From positions 5,464,587 to 5,528,586 of the forward strand of contig ML660777.1 in assembly GCA_007570785.1 (NCBI GenBank): a DNA stretch of 64,000 nucleotides, given 5' to 3'. The translations under genes were made by a program, and so were the position numbers. The notes beneath the pieces are model-generated. The model saw nothing but the letters and a program-made list of their open reading frames with translations. It was not told the origin of the DNA and searched no databases. The stretch's first letter is position 1; each line of letters starts with the position of its first letter. The DNA comes from Antilocapra americana. Taxonomy: Eukaryota; Chordata; Mammalia; Artiodactyla; Antilocapridae. Below, piece by piece: positions 11,651-22,439 of this stretch.

Positions 11651-12014
11651 TTTTTTTCATTAAATGAGTGATTTATTATTTTTATAGAAAGAATCTTTTA
11701 CTTCTGGGTCAGTCCACACAGAGAGCATCTAGCATCACTCTGGTGACAAGGAACCACCTCTCCAATTCACATAATCTTCTTGTTGTTCAGTCGCTAAGTC
11801 GTATCCAACTCTGTGATCCCCGTGAACTGCAGCACGCCAGACTCCTCTGTCCACCACTGTCTCCTAGAGTTTGCTCAAATTCATGTCCATTGAGTCAGTG
11901 AAACCATCTAACCATCTCATCCTCTGCCTCCCACTTCTCCTTTTGCCTTCAATCTTTCCCAGCATCAGGGTCTTTTCCAATGAGTTGTTTTTTGCATCAG
12001 GTGGCAAAATAAGC
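11651..12014 (-). mobile_element. BovB-tail retroposon with 3' transduced segment and poly-A
   Basis: In minus orientation the element begins with a truncated BovB 3' end (12014 down to about 11779, with blocks such as ccctgatgctgggaaag). It then runs on for about 128 bp that are not BovB. That tail contains an AATAAA hexamer about 17 nt before a run of A (plus strand: Ts at 11651-11658). Identical 15-bp duplications flank the whole unit. A normal BovB ends in short repeats rather than poly-A, so I infer readthrough into a downstream poly-A site and L1-type integration. In element orientation the cut site reads TTT/AAGA, which fits L1 endonuclease. Confidence 0.8.
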
Positions 12015-12029
12015 TTCTACTTCAATCTT
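12015..12029. repeat. Target-site duplication, right copy
   Basis: Exact copy of 11636-11650. Confidence 0.85.
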
Positions 12030-12044
12030 AAACCTATATTTTAC

Positions 12045-13401
12045 AAATTCATTAAAAAAAAGAACAACTGGACATCCATATGCTAAAAGAAGTTAATCTG
12101 GACACAGATCTTATAGCCCTCATAAAAATCAGCTCAAAATGGATCCTGGGCCTAAATGTAAAACACAAAACTATAAAACTCCTAAAGATAACAAAGGAGA
12201 GACGTCTATATGACCTTGCATAAAAGATGATGATTTTTTAGATATAGTACCAAAAATAAGATCCACAAAAGGCAGTCGATAAGAATTTATTAAAACTTTT
12301 TTTTTTTTTGAGAATGTCAAGAGAATGAGAACTCAAGCCTCAGCCTGGGAGAAAACATTTGCAAAAGACACATCTGATAAAGAACTGTTATTCAAAATAA
12401 ATAAAGAACTAAAAACTCAAAAATTAAATAACCTAATTTTTAAATGGCAAAAGATCTGAACAGACACTTATCCAAAGAAAATATATAGATGGCAAGTAAG
12501 CATATGAAAAGATGCCCAACATCATATGTTATTCAGGAGATGCAAATTAAAGCAACAATAAGATACCCTGATGCTGGGAAAGCCTGAGAGCAGGAGGAGA
12601 AGGGGACCACAGAGGATGAGATGGATGGATGGCATCACTGACACAATGGACATGAGTTTGAGCATGCTCTGGGAGATGGTGAAGGACATGGAAAGCCTGG
12701 TATGTTGCAGCCCATGGAGTTGAAAAGAGTCAGACACAACTTAGCTAGTGAACAATGACACACATTTATTAGAATGGCCACAATGCCAAATGCTGATAAA
12801 GATGAGAAATAACAAGAAGTCACATTCATTACTGGTGGGAATACAAAGTGGCACAGCCACTTTGGAAGACAGTTTGGTAATTTCATATGAAACTAAACAT
12901 ACTTATACTATATGATCCAGCAATCATGCTCCCAGGTATTTCCCTAAATGAACTGAAAACTTATGTCCATACAAAACTCTGTACCTGGGTAGTTTACAGC
13001 AGCTTTATTCATAATTGCCAAAACTTGGAAGCAACCATTATGTTCTTCAGTAGGTGAAGGGATAAATAAACTGTGGTACATCCAGACAATGGAATATTAT
13101 TCAGTGCTAAAAATAAATAAGAAATAAGCTATCAAGCCACAAAAAGACAAGAAGGAAACAAAGTTTAAAAAAGTTAATTTGAAAAGGCTATATATTGCAT
13201 GATTCAAACCACAGGACATTATGGAAAGTGCAAAGCTATGGAGACAGTAAAAAGATTAGTGGTTGCCAAGGGCTACAGAGGGGTGGGAAGGTCTGCTAGG
13301 CAGAGTATAGAGGATTTTCAGGGCAGAGAAACTATTCCGTGTAATACTACAATGGGGGTACACTTTTGTCAAAACCCACAGAACGTTCGACATCAAAAGT
13401 G
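12045..13401 (+). mobile_element. Old L1, ORF2 3' part and start of 3' UTR (left segment)
   Basis: Sense L1. It carries ORF2-derived phrases in order: gctcaaaatggatcctgggc, agacacatctgataaagaac, catatgaaaagatgcccaac, then ggaatattattcagtgctaa. The 3' UTR follows (gtggttgccaagggctacag, cccacagaacgttcgacatc). The frame is broken repeatedly. A BovB tail interrupts it at about 12559-12757, and at about 13400 it is cut by the RPF1 retropseudogene. The rest resumes at 15026. Confidence 0.88.
12559..12757 (+). mobile_element. BovB 3' tail inserted in L1
   Basis: A 5'-truncated sense BovB end (gatgctgggaaagcctgaga to gagtcagacacaacttagct). L1 text is continuous on either side, so the insertion is younger than the L1. 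A short aacaat repeat at both junctions may be the duplication. Confidence 0.85.
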
Positions 13402-15025
13402 ATTTTTGAGCTGAAAGAAAGGCCTGAAGGGCAAAGCCACTACTGAAGAAATTCAGGAGGCTTCAGAGGCAGAGGATGGATGGGACGTCGGAAAGTAGGG
13501 TCAAAGAAGGCTGTAGACGGCTGAAGATGGCTGCCTTTCTTCCAGGCTTCAGCATTTCGGAAATTAAGAGCAAACAATGGTGACACTTAACCTACACCCG
13601 GTAGACACAGCAGCAGAGGAAGAAAAAGTTGGCTTTAAGAAAAACTCAGAGAGGCTCTCAGTGATAAGGTTCCATCAGAGCCGGTACCCAAGACCACTGA
13701 CAACCAGTGAATTGTATGATGAAAATGTAGTATCTCTCCTAATGGTGAAAACGTTGTTGAAGAAGCTACAGACGAATTTGCTTTTTACTCCAATAGACAA
13801 ACTTCTCCCAAGATTCTCATCACTACATCAGATAGATCCCATGGGAGGACAGTATGACTCTATGACCATCTCTCTACAATTATACCAAACTCACATGCTT
13901 ATTACAGAAGAGGGCTGGCTCTGAAAAAATTATTTCACAGTGCCATCTCAAGAGATTTCACAGACCTGATTGTTATTAATAAAGATCATAAAATACTAAA
14001 TGGATTAATTCTGAGTCAGCTGCCAAACAGCTCAGTTGCTCAGTTTAAAATGAGCAGTGTTCATCTGCATAAAGACATTAAGAGAAGAGGCAAAGACCCT
14101 ACAGCACACACACTTGAAATAATTTTGAACAATTTTAACAACATGACGGGGTCATTCTATTGAATATATGTTTGCATCTCTCTTTTCCCATAATCCTCAA
14201 TTTATTGGAAGGCAGGTTGCCACATTCCACAATTAACAGGAATATATATTTTTCAGATGTCATAGATTCATATGCAAGAGTGAAAATAAAGTGGAAATTC
14301 AGGAACTTGCACCACATTTTACCTTAAAATTAGGATCTCTTCGGAAAGGAATCTTTGATTCTAAATGTGAAGAATATGAATGGGTCCATAAGCCCTATGA
14401 AATGGATAGAAGTAGAAGAAAATTCCATTTATAAAGGACTGAGGAGGTACTAATGGATTGTGATGAACAGGCCTATCTTGAGTTTATGAAACAAGACCCT
14501 ATTCAAAATGGCAACTACTTATTTCATGAAACTTCTTTCATGTGTAAAGAAAGCTGAGCACCGAAGAATTGATGCTTTTGAACTGTGGTGCTGGAGAAGA
14601 CTCTTGAGATTCCCTTGGACAGTAAGGAGATCCAACCAGTCAATCCTAAAGGAAATCAGCTCTGAATATTCATTGGAAGGACTGATGCTGAAGCTAAAAC
14701 TCTAATATTTTGGCCACCTGATGCAAAAAACTGATTCATTTGAAAAGACCCTGATGCTGGGAAAGATTGAAGGCAGGAGGAGAAGGGGACAACAGAGGAA
14801 GAGATGGTTGAATGGCATCACTGACTCAATGGACATGAGTTTGAGTAAACTCCGGGAGCTGATGATGGACAGGGAGGCCTGGTGTGCTGCAGTCCATGGG
14901 GTCACAAAGAGTCGTACATGACTGAGCGACTGAACTGAACTGAACTGAACTTCCATGTCTGGACAAAGTATCAAGTGCCATGAATTACCACTATTTACGC
15001 AGCACATAAAAAATCATTTGGTAAG
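13402..15025 (+). pseudogene. RPF1: Processed pseudogene of RPF1 (ribosome production factor 1)
   Basis: Intronless, decayed copy of RPF1, a Brix-domain nucleolar protein that binds pre-rRNA and acts in 60S subunit assembly. Homology starts around codon 10 of the usual 349-residue protein, so the initiator is missing, and ends at a TAA at 14432-14434. Landmarks in order are FLPGFSISEIKSKQ (13536-13577), [10 protein letters not shown] (about 13810), GRQVATFHN (about 14208-14234) and EYEWVHKP (14371-14394). Premature stops occur at 13581 (TGA) and 13602 (TAG), with more downstream. At least two frameshifts separate the 13.5-kb, 13.76-kb and 14.4-kb blocks. A 3' UTR-like stretch follows and is split by a BovB tail. 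The copy ends in an A run (15025 region). The flanks caaaagtgat and aaaggtgat look like an imperfect target-site duplication. No intron remains, as expected for L1-mediated retrotransposition. It should be non-functional. Confidence 0.9.
14541..14950 (+). mobile_element. BovB 3' tail inside the RPF1 pseudogene 3' UTR
   Basis: Sense BovB end, from aaagctgagcaccgaagaat to the short-repeat terminus gaactgaactgaactgaac. About 65 codons of the ORF C-terminus remain readable (FELWCWRRLLRFPWTVRR), then a shifted frame gives [18 protein letters not shown]. It is the youngest layer of this nest. Confidence 0.92.
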
Positions 15026-15240
15026 AAAAAAGGTGATGGCTAATGTAGACCATGATAGACTCTGGATGAAAATGATGGGTTAATGTAGCTCCATCCTTTG
15101 GAACAAATGTACCACTCTGGTGGGGGGTGTGGATGATAGGGAGAGTTGTACATGAGTGGAGACAAGAATAAATGGGAACTCTCTGTATTACTGGCTCATT
15201 TTTGCTGTGAACCTAAGAATCACTCTAAAAAAAAAATTAT
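15026..15240 (+). mobile_element. Old L1 3' UTR, right segment
   Basis: Continues the L1 interrupted at 13401: gatgggttaatgtagctcca, then gtaccactctggtggggggt, then ttttgctgtgaacctaagaa and a terminal A run. The two segments join without obvious loss apart from the presumed duplication. Confidence 0.88.
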
Positions 15241-15344
15241 TAGTTAACAAGTCAAACATTCAAAATTGCCTTTGCCAATTTTTGCAAATGCCAGTTTTAG
15301 GTATTTTAGTAAGTTGGGGAGCTCTAAATAGATTATTGGATTTT

Positions 15345-15838
15345 ATTTTTAATTGGAGGATAACTAAATTGCTTTACAATGTTGTGTTGGTTTCTGCCTT
15401 ACAACAACATGAATCAGCCGTAGGTATACATATGTCCCCTCCCTCTTGAGTCTTCCTCCCACCCCATCCCACCCCTCTAGGTTGTCACAGAGTACCAGGC
15501 TGCGCTCCCTGCATCACACTGCAAGTTCCCACCGGCTATCTATCTTACATTTGGTAATGTACCTGTTTCAATGCTACTCTTTCAATTTGCCTCACCCTCT
15601 CTTTCCACTGCTGTGTCCATAAGCCTGTTCTCTATGTCTGCATTCTCTATTGCTACCTTGCAAGTAGGTTCATTAGTAGCATTTTTCCTGAATTCCAAAT
15701 ATATGCATTAAGAGATTATATTTGTTTTTCTTTTTCTGACTTACTTTACTCTGTATAACAGGCTCTAGATTCATCCACTTCACCAGAACTGACTCAAATC
15801 CATTCCTTTTTATGGCTGAGTAATACTTCTTTGTAAAA
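15345..15838 (-). mobile_element. L1 3' end, minus orientation
   Basis: Begins in the 3' UTR (aattgctttacaatgttgtg, tttctgccttacaacaacat) and runs back into the ORF2 C-terminus. The minus-strand peptide HFTKKYYSAIKRNGFESV is typical of ORF2 ends. Diverged. Confidence 0.85.
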
Positions 15839-16404
15839 TGTGATTTTTTAAATATAACAAATATACAGGTAAAATGTAGATACCCAGGAGAAGGTATAAA
15901 AACACACTTGGTGTCCCACAAATAGAAGCAGCCTAAAGAACAGTATCATGTGGATCTCAAAGAAGCGGTGTCTCTAGATGAGCTTTAGCCAGTGCTTGAG
16001 GTGGGGGAAAGGAAACAGCTTAAGGTTCTCCTTTGGGTGGTTCATGTACTTTTGCTTCTCCAATTCTGGAAGGATACACACTGAGCATTGGCTAAGCAAC
16101 AGGTCAAGGGAGGGTCTGGCTGAGGTGGTTTGGGTGATGGGCGGCAGACCTGGGAAGTGAGCCATCTCAGTTCCTTTACTGGGATTTCAAGGTCAATCTA
16201 TGGCAGTGTGTTTCTGGCTTAGTTCCCTCATTACTTACTTTCATACCTTAGTTACAAACTTCCAGAATAAATGGCTTTGTACCATAATCCTAGAAATGGA
16301 ATAGATTCCATGGAAACAGCCCTACAGAATAAGAAAGAATCTTAGGGCTACCATTATTTTTTTCCTTTTCTATTCATTATGTCTCTTAATGATGCTTTTT
16401 TTTA
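15839..16404. other. No recognisable feature
   Basis: Unassigned. Two overlapping opposite-strand 60-codon frames near 15974-16165 have no recognisable motif. Confidence 0.45.
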
Positions 16405-16755
16405 GAATACCTGCCCTTTTTTTTTTTTATTGTTTTTGCCATACATTGTCATGATATCACCATGGGTTTACATATGCTTCCCCTCCGGAACCTCCCTCCC
16501 TCCTCCCTCCCCCCGGGGAAATCTCACTGCACCAGTCCCGAGCATCAATCCTGGGCTGGCGATTGATTAGACACATGACAATTAACATGCTTCAATGCCC
16601 TTCTCCCATATCATCCCACCCTTACCCTCATCCACAAAGTCCACGAGTCTATTCTATACATCTGCGTTCCTTTTGTTGTCTCGCATGTTGGGTTCCCGTT
16701 ACCGTCTTTCTAAATTCCATATATATGCGTTAATATACTGGAATACCTGCCCTTT
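16405..16755 (-). mobile_element. Young L1 3' end with perfect 15-bp target-site duplication
   Basis: Insert 16420-16740, minus orientation, 321 bp. Poly-T at the left, then the reverse complement of the bovine L1 3' UTR including its purine-rich tract (C-rich here, about 16492-16514). Flanks gaatacctgcccttt at 16405-16419 and 16741-16755 are identical, which indicates a recent L1-mediated insertion with severe 5' truncation. Confidence 0.95.
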
Positions 16756-16758
16756 ATG

Positions 16759-16952
16759 AAGGGCTTCCCTTGTGGCTCAGCTAGTAAAGAATCCACTTGC
16801 AATGCAGGAGACCTGGGATCAATCCCTGGGTTGGGAAAATCCCCCAGAGAAGGGAAAAGCTACCCACTCCAGAATTCTGGCCTGGAGAATTCCATGGACT
16901 GTATAGTCCATTGGGTCACAAAGAGTTGGACATGACCGAATGACTTGCACTG
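16759..16952 (+). mobile_element. Bov-A2 SINE
   Basis: Sense copy abutting the L1 duplication: head gggcttcccttgtggctcag, body ggactgtatagtccattggg, end gacatgaccgaatgacttgc. Confidence 0.92.
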
Positions 16953-17436
16953 AGCCCTTTATGAGAAGGCCAACATTTCTAAGATGCATATGCAGTTGTA
17001 AGGACAAGGGTCTAAACTTCCTTTGCTAATAAGACCTAGTTTGTGGGATTTGGTGGTGAAGCCTTGTATTTTCCCAATTAGAGTGAGAAAGTCTTCAACT
17101 GAGTGCATACTCAATGGGTGTACCATCAGCAGAGCACCACTACAGGTGATGTAGATGGAGCCAGGAAGGGTTCTAAAGACAGGTCTCCTTAAAGAAAGTT
17201 AAATCTCCTTGAAATACACCATACATAAGTTAGCTACTATTAAAAAAAAAAGAAAAACTTTTATTAAAACCTGAGAAGGCTGTTCCATTTTTGCATAAAG
17301 CACTTTAATCCCTGCCTCATGACTTTCAACAAGGAACTCTGCTGTTGAAGACAGAGAAGAAAGAATTTGTGGTATAAGGCATTCCTATAGCTTGTGTTTC
17401 TTCAAGTAACAAAAACATGCAGCACTGGGAATTTGA
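16953..17436. other. No recognisable feature
   Basis: Unassigned sequence with an A-rich run at about 17240-17262. Confidence 0.45.
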
Positions 17437-17590
17437 TGGAGGTCAGGTGGTTAGATTTCATACTTTCACTGCCATGGCCCAGGTTCGATCCTGGTTAGGG
17501 AATTAAGATTCCACAAATTGCACAGTGTGCTGCCTGACCAAAAAAAAAAAAAAATCAACCAACAAAGCAACCAATCAAACAACAACAACA
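17437..17590 (+). mobile_element. CHR-type tRNA-derived SINE with A-rich tail
   Basis: Sense cetartiodactyl SINE. The B-box-like ggttcgatcctggttaggga is followed by attaagattccacaaattgc, and the copy ends in an A run and an (AAC)n stretch to 17590. Confidence 0.85.
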
Positions 17591-17862
17591 ACAAAAACAT
17601 AACACATTGCTCATTAAGAAGACCTATGACTAACTTACTGTGAGAGAGACTTGGAGTACAAAAGATCCCCTTACTGTTACCCCAAGTGAATTAAGTATGA
17701 TACAGACCTGCTTTATTAAATTCAGATAAACAAAGGAATTTACTTTATCTTACCAAGAGAGATCCATAAGTGGAATTCACTCTCATGTTCTTTATTCATT
17801 TTATAAATACTATCTCAGGAATGGGGCTCTACTAATATTAACTCATCTAGCTTATGTAATGG

Positions 17863-18075
17863 GGTTTCCCAGGTGGCACAGTGGTAAAGAATCTGTCTGC
17901 CAACGCAGAAGGTGAAAAAGACGCAGGTTTGATCCCTAGGTTGGGAAGATCCTCTGGAGTAGGAAATGGTAACTTACTCCAGTATTATTGCCTGGAAAAT
18001 TCCAACAGAGGAACCTGGCAGTCTACAGGCCATGGGATCACAAAGAGTTGGACATGACTGAACACTGAGCAAACT
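17863..18075 (+). mobile_element. Bov-tA SINE
   Basis: Sense copy with an internal expansion near agaaggtgaaaaagacgcag. Head gggtttcccaggtggcacag and end gttggacatgactgaacact. Confidence 0.92.
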
Positions 18076-18198
18076 ATGTAACAACCCCGTAAAGGATTAA
18101 TGATAGTTGTCTACTTGGCATTAGTTTTACTGAGTATTTATTTTTGAGCTATAATAAGGGGATAAGTATTTAGCAATAAAATTTGGGTAAATGAGTAC

Positions 18199-18985
18199 AT
18201 CAAGGTTTCCAGGAGAAATATTAACAAACTCAGACATGCAGATGATACCATTCTAATGGCAGAAAGTGAAGAGGAACTAAAGAGCGTCTTAAAGAGGATG
18301 AAAGAGGAGAGAAAGCTGGCTTAAAACTCAACATTCAAAAACCTAAGATCATGTCATTTGGTCCCATCACTTCATAGCAAATAGATAGGGGAAAAGTGGA
18401 AGCAGTGACAGATTTTATTTTCTTGGGCTCCAAAATCACTGCAGATAGTGACAGCAGCTATGAAATTAAAAGATACTTGCTCCTTGGAAGAAAAGGTATG
18501 ACAACCTAGACAGCATATTAAAAAGCAAAGAACATCATTTTTCTGACAAAGGTCTGTAGAGTCAAAGCTAAGATTTTCCCAGTAGTCATATATGGATGTA
18601 GAGTTGGACCATAAGGAAGTCTGAGCACCAAGTAATTGATGCTTTCGAATTGTGGTGCTGGAGAAGACTCCTGAGAGTCCCTTAGACAGCAAAGAGATCA
18701 AACCAGTCAATCCTAAAGAAAATCAACCTTGAATATTCATTGGAAGGACTGATGCTAAAGCTCCAATACTAGGGCCGCCTGATGTGAAGAGGCTACTCAT
18801 TGAAAAAGATCCTGCTGGTGGGAAAGATTGAAGGCAGGAGAAGGTGATGACAAAGGATGAGATGGTTGGATGGCATCACTGATCAATGGACAACAGTTTG
18901 AGCAAACTCCAGGAGACAGTGAATGACAGGGAAGCCTAGAGTATTGCAGTCCAAGAGTCAGACACGACTGAGCGACTACATTACC
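18199..18985 (+). mobile_element. BovB LINE fragment, post-RT region to 3' end
   Basis: Sense BovB beginning just before the RT catalytic box region (the acatgcagatgataccattc stretch corresponds to YADD-TL). It continues through the C-terminal ORF to ggaagcctagagtattgcag and cagacacgactgagcgact. Several small indels break the frame. Unlike the shorter copies nearby it keeps about 790 bp. Confidence 0.9.
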
Positions 18986-19157
18986 TAAAACTGTAGTTTT
19001 AGATCCTAAAACTGTAACCAAACATCACCAAATCAAAGATTTGATATTTCTTAAATTTCCCCTAAAATTAGATAAAATTGATATGACTGACTGTGGCTTC
19101 CTGGACATATTTCATCCATACAAGAGGATTTTCATGTAATAGTAAAATAAAGGCTTT

Positions 19158-19375
19158 CAATCTTAAATAAAGAATATCTATGAATACTCATCTTACTATT
19201 GTAAAGTGAAGTCACTCAGTCATGTCCGACTCTTTGCGACCCCACGGACTGTAGCCTACCAGGCGCCAATCTTAAATAAAGAATATCTATGAATACTCAT
19301 CTTACTATTGTAAAGTGAAGTCACTCAGTCATGTCCGACTCTTTGCGACCCCACGGACTGTAGCCTACCAGGCGC
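19158..19375 (+). repeat. Exact 109-bp tandem duplication
   Basis: Units 19158-19266 and 19267-19375 are identical at every base I compared. Each contains unique sequence (caatcttaaataaagaatat...) followed by the first part of a minus-oriented Bov-tA tail. Only the second unit runs into the rest of the SINE. The duplication therefore happened after SINE insertion and is recent, or it is an assembly artefact. Confidence 0.95.
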
Positions 19376-19500
19376 CTCCATCCATGGGATTTTCCAGGCA
19401 AAAACACTGAAGTGGGTTGCCATTTCCTTCTCCAGGGGATGTTCCTGACCCAGGGATCGAACCCTGGTCTCCTGCATTGTGGGCAGACGCTTTTCTTTAC
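19307..19500 (-). mobile_element. Bov-tA SINE
   Basis: Minus copy: left end gtgaagtcactcagtcatgt, middle ggatcgaaccctggtctcct, right end merging with gggcagacgcttttctttac. Its left end is duplicated upstream as part of the 109-bp repeat. Confidence 0.92.
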
Positions 19501-20526
19501 ATAAGAAAGCGTCAACTCCCATTATTTATTTTTGTCAGGCATCCGAGATTTTCATCCTCCTCTTGTCACAGAAATCACCTGAGCAGAAAGTGCAAACCAC
19601 AGGAAGGTGAAAATACAGGAGCAGCAATTCCGTTGACTGTTTTTCAGAGGTCAGCCTGGATCACACCGTCTGCTGTCTGACGAGGTCTGTGATGCTATGT
19701 GTTACAGATGGCGCATCTTACAGGTTGTTCCCAGTGATGAATAACACATTGCAGAGAACACTCAGATGAATCTGAGCAGCAGTCTGAACACTCCTTTAAT
19801 TTGAATTTCATTATTCCAGGGCTGAGAATTCTTGTCCTGGAAGAGCACACTGCTCTGTTTGGGGCTCCCTTTCAGTAAGCGTCTCTTTGGAATTTTTCCC
19901 TCCCCTTGGCAGCACACTCAGCAGTAAACAAATCCATGGGACTGCCATGAGTGACACAACACTGTAAGCAAAAGGCCTCCTACACGCAAGAGCCTCTTCA
20001 TGCCCCGTAAAGTGGCTAGTACAACCTTCAGCTTCTGCACAGCCAAGTCTCTCGCTAATTTGTATCACTTCCATCCCCACACTCATTTTCTGGAGGTACC
20101 ATTATGAGGCCAAACTGTATTTCTTCATCACAGAGAGGTGTTAGCTACTTTGGAAGAAAGCCCATATTACTTAATTTAATATTTAGCTGATTACTTATCA
20201 AAAGTGGGGCTTGATAGAAATTCAAATGCTGCAACTTCCCATGTTTTTAAAAATACCACTAAAAGGAAAATTTAGACTGGGTACCAGAAATATGTTCTCT
20301 TTCTGAGATGGTAAAATTCCATCCCTGACATTTTCTAGCTTTTTCCCCCCCAGGAACTTTCCAGGGAAAGGATGTATGATAAATATGATTTTCATATAAT
20401 AGATCTGTATTCATACTTGGAATTAGAAAATCTCATCATTTCTATGGGCATCTTTAAGAAAACCATAAACTATACCCTCCTTCATTTCATAATGTAATCA
20501 TCACCACCATCTTCTATGCATTAAAA
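19501..20526. other. Unassigned unique stretch
   Basis: About 1 kb with no recognised repeat. It retains scattered CpG sites between 19540 and 20080 and is more GC-rich there than the flanks. A 91-codon minus-strand frame (19811-20086) has no motif I recognise. It could be conserved non-coding DNA, but the sequence alone does not show this. Confidence 0.4.
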
Positions 20527-20802
20527 AAAATTTTTTTTGTTTCTTTATCTCTTTATGGCTGCCCACAGGCTGTTTCTAGTTGCAGCAAGCAGGGACTACT
20601 CTCTTGTTGCAGTGTTTGGGCTTCTCTGCAGGGGCTTTTCTTGTGGCAGAGCATGGGCTCCAGGATGTGCGGGTTTCAGCGGTTGTGGGGCATGGGCCTA
20701 GTTGCCTCACAATATGTGGAAATGTCCTGAACCAGGGATGGAACCCATGTTCCCTGCATTGGTAGGTGGATTCTTAACCACTGGACCACCAGGAAAGTCC
20801 AC
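20527..20802 (-). mobile_element. CHR-type SINE
   Basis: Minus-oriented cetartiodactyl tRNA-derived SINE: left T-rich tail, middle catgggctccaggatgtgcg, right tRNA-like head gattcttaaccactggacca. Confidence 0.88.
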
Positions 20803-20867
20803 CACTTTCTTTATCGACTGAACACGTACTCTGACCTCTAGTAGGCACTGGGGATAAAGAGATTAAT

Positions 20868-21099
20868 AAGGCCATCTTTGGCTTCCCTCGTGTCTCAGTG
20901 GTAAAGAATCTGCATGCCATGTGCAGGAGACATGGGTTTGATCCCTGGGTCGGGAAGATCCGCTGGAGGAGGAAATGGAAGCCCACTCCAGTATTCTTGC
21001 CTGGGAAATCCCATGGTCAGAGAAGCCTGGTGGGGCACAGTCCATGGGGCTGCAAAAGAGTCAGACATGTCTTAGCAACTAAACAACAACGAAGGCCAT
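20868..21099 (+). mobile_element. Bov-tA SINE with target-site duplication
   Basis: Sense copy between direct repeats aaggccat (20868-20875 and 21092-21099). Head ggcttccctcgtgtctcagt; a tail of (AAC)-like aactaaacaacaac. Confidence 0.93.
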
Positions 21100-21393
21100 T
21101 TTTGCCCTCATGTATTGGCAATCCAACAAATTTTGCAAAACAAATTTTGCGATCCAAAATTCTAATGCATTTAGATTTTTACCTTACCATTGGCCAGAAA
21201 GTGAAGGGAAAGAACCTTAAAAATGAAACCTTCAATAGGGAAAATAACAGCCTGGGAAGGGTTGGGACTAGCACTGCCAAAGAAATCAGACTTCTCTTAA
21301 GCAACAAAGCCCACAGTGATGGGCTGAAGAACACTCCAGTTCCTCCTCCCCAGATGGCCACGTCCTAACCCCTAGAATCTGTGCACATTGCTG

Positions 21394-21468
21394 CTGTTGT
21401 TCAGCCGCTCAGTCATGTCCAACACTTTGCGACCCCTTGGACTGCAGCACACCAGGCTTCCTTGTGCT
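21394..21468 (-). mobile_element. Short Bov/BovB-tail fragment in an LTR
   Basis: Minus-oriented 75-bp end fragment: gctgttgttcagccgctcag to caccaggcttcc. It corresponds to the terminal part shared by BovB and Bov-A. Confidence 0.8.
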
Positions 21469-21751
21469 TATGTTACCTTATATGACAGAAGAGACTTTGT
21501 AAGTGTGATTAAATTAGATCTTGAGATTATCCTGGACTATCTGGGTGGGCTCAGTCCAACTACAAGAGTCCTTAGAAAAGGGAGGCAAAAAGGATGAGAC
21601 TCAGGGGAGAAGATTTAAGACTGGAGCAGCTGTTAGAGATGAGAAGAAGTGATGCTACTGGCTTTGAAGATGGAGAAAGGGGCCATGCGCCAAGGAGCAT
21701 GGGTGGACTCTACATGGAAGTAAAGGCAAGGAAATGACTTCTCCTCTAGAG

Positions 21752-21981
21752 CTTCGCAGGTGGTGCAGTGGTAAAGAGCTCGTCTGCCAGTGCAGGAGAC
21801 ACAAGAGACATGGGTTAGATTCCTAGGTCAGGGAGACTCCCCTGGAGAAGGAAATGGTAACCTACTCCAGAATTCCTGTCTAGAGAATCCCATGGACAGA
21901 GGAGTCTGCTGGGCTACAGTCCACGGGGTCACCAAGAGTCGGATACGACTGAAGAGACTTAGCACACACCTAGCACACGCA
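21752..21981 (+). mobile_element. Bov-tA SINE in an LTR
   Basis: Sense copy flanked by ctagag at 21746-21751 and 21982-21987. Head cttcgcaggtggtgcagtgg, end gtcggatacgactgaagaga. Confidence 0.93.
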
Positions 21982-22193
21982 CTAGAGTTTCCAAAGAAAT
22001 GCAGCCCTACTGGCGCACTTCAGATTCCAGAACCATAAGAAAACAAACTCGTGGGGCTTAAGCCACTAAGCTTGCAGTTATCTGTTACAGCAACGACAGG
22101 AAACTAATACAGACTCTCTTTACCCCACTAGAAGCTAGACTTGGTTCCCAGCACAAAAATAGATAACATTTGATCCTTGCAGCTCCAAGTATA

Positions 22194-22421
22194 ATAAACC
22201 TTTGTGCCTGTGTGCTCAATCGTGTTTGACTCTTTGTGGCCCCATGCACTGCAGCTCGCCAGGCTCCTCTGGCCATGGAATTTTCCAGGTGAGAATACTG
22301 GAATAGGTTGCCATTTCCTCTTCCAGGGGATCTTCCTGACCCAGGGAATGAACCTGAGTCTCTTGCATTGGCAGCCGGATTCTTTACCACTGAGCAACCT
22401 GGGAAGCCCACCATAAACCTT
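22194..22421 (-). mobile_element. Bov-tA SINE with target-site duplication
   Basis: Minus copy bracketed by ataaacctt at 22194-22202 and 22413-22421. Right-hand head gattctttaccactgagcaa. Confidence 0.93.
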
Positions 22422-22439
22422 CAGTACTGGCCTACCCTA

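Larger units (their letters stand above)
21345..22113 (+). mobile_element. MLT1-like (ERVL-MaLR) LTR, interrupted twice
   Basis: Sense LTR remnant read from three pieces: ccccagatggccacgtccta...; gttaccttatatgacagaag to ctctagag; and ttccaaagaaatgcagccct to caggaaactaatacag. A Bov fragment and a Bov-tA occupy the two gaps. No internal viral sequence. Confidence 0.78.

Noticed and set aside
13577..13924. 115-codon frame inside the RPF1 pseudogene
   Set aside because: It is out of frame with the RPF1 homology and has no support.
21790..22038. tRNA-like sequences in this and other SINE heads as tRNA genes
   Set aside because: They are Bov-tA/CHR SINE heads with SINE bodies attached and no intact cloverleaf that I could see.
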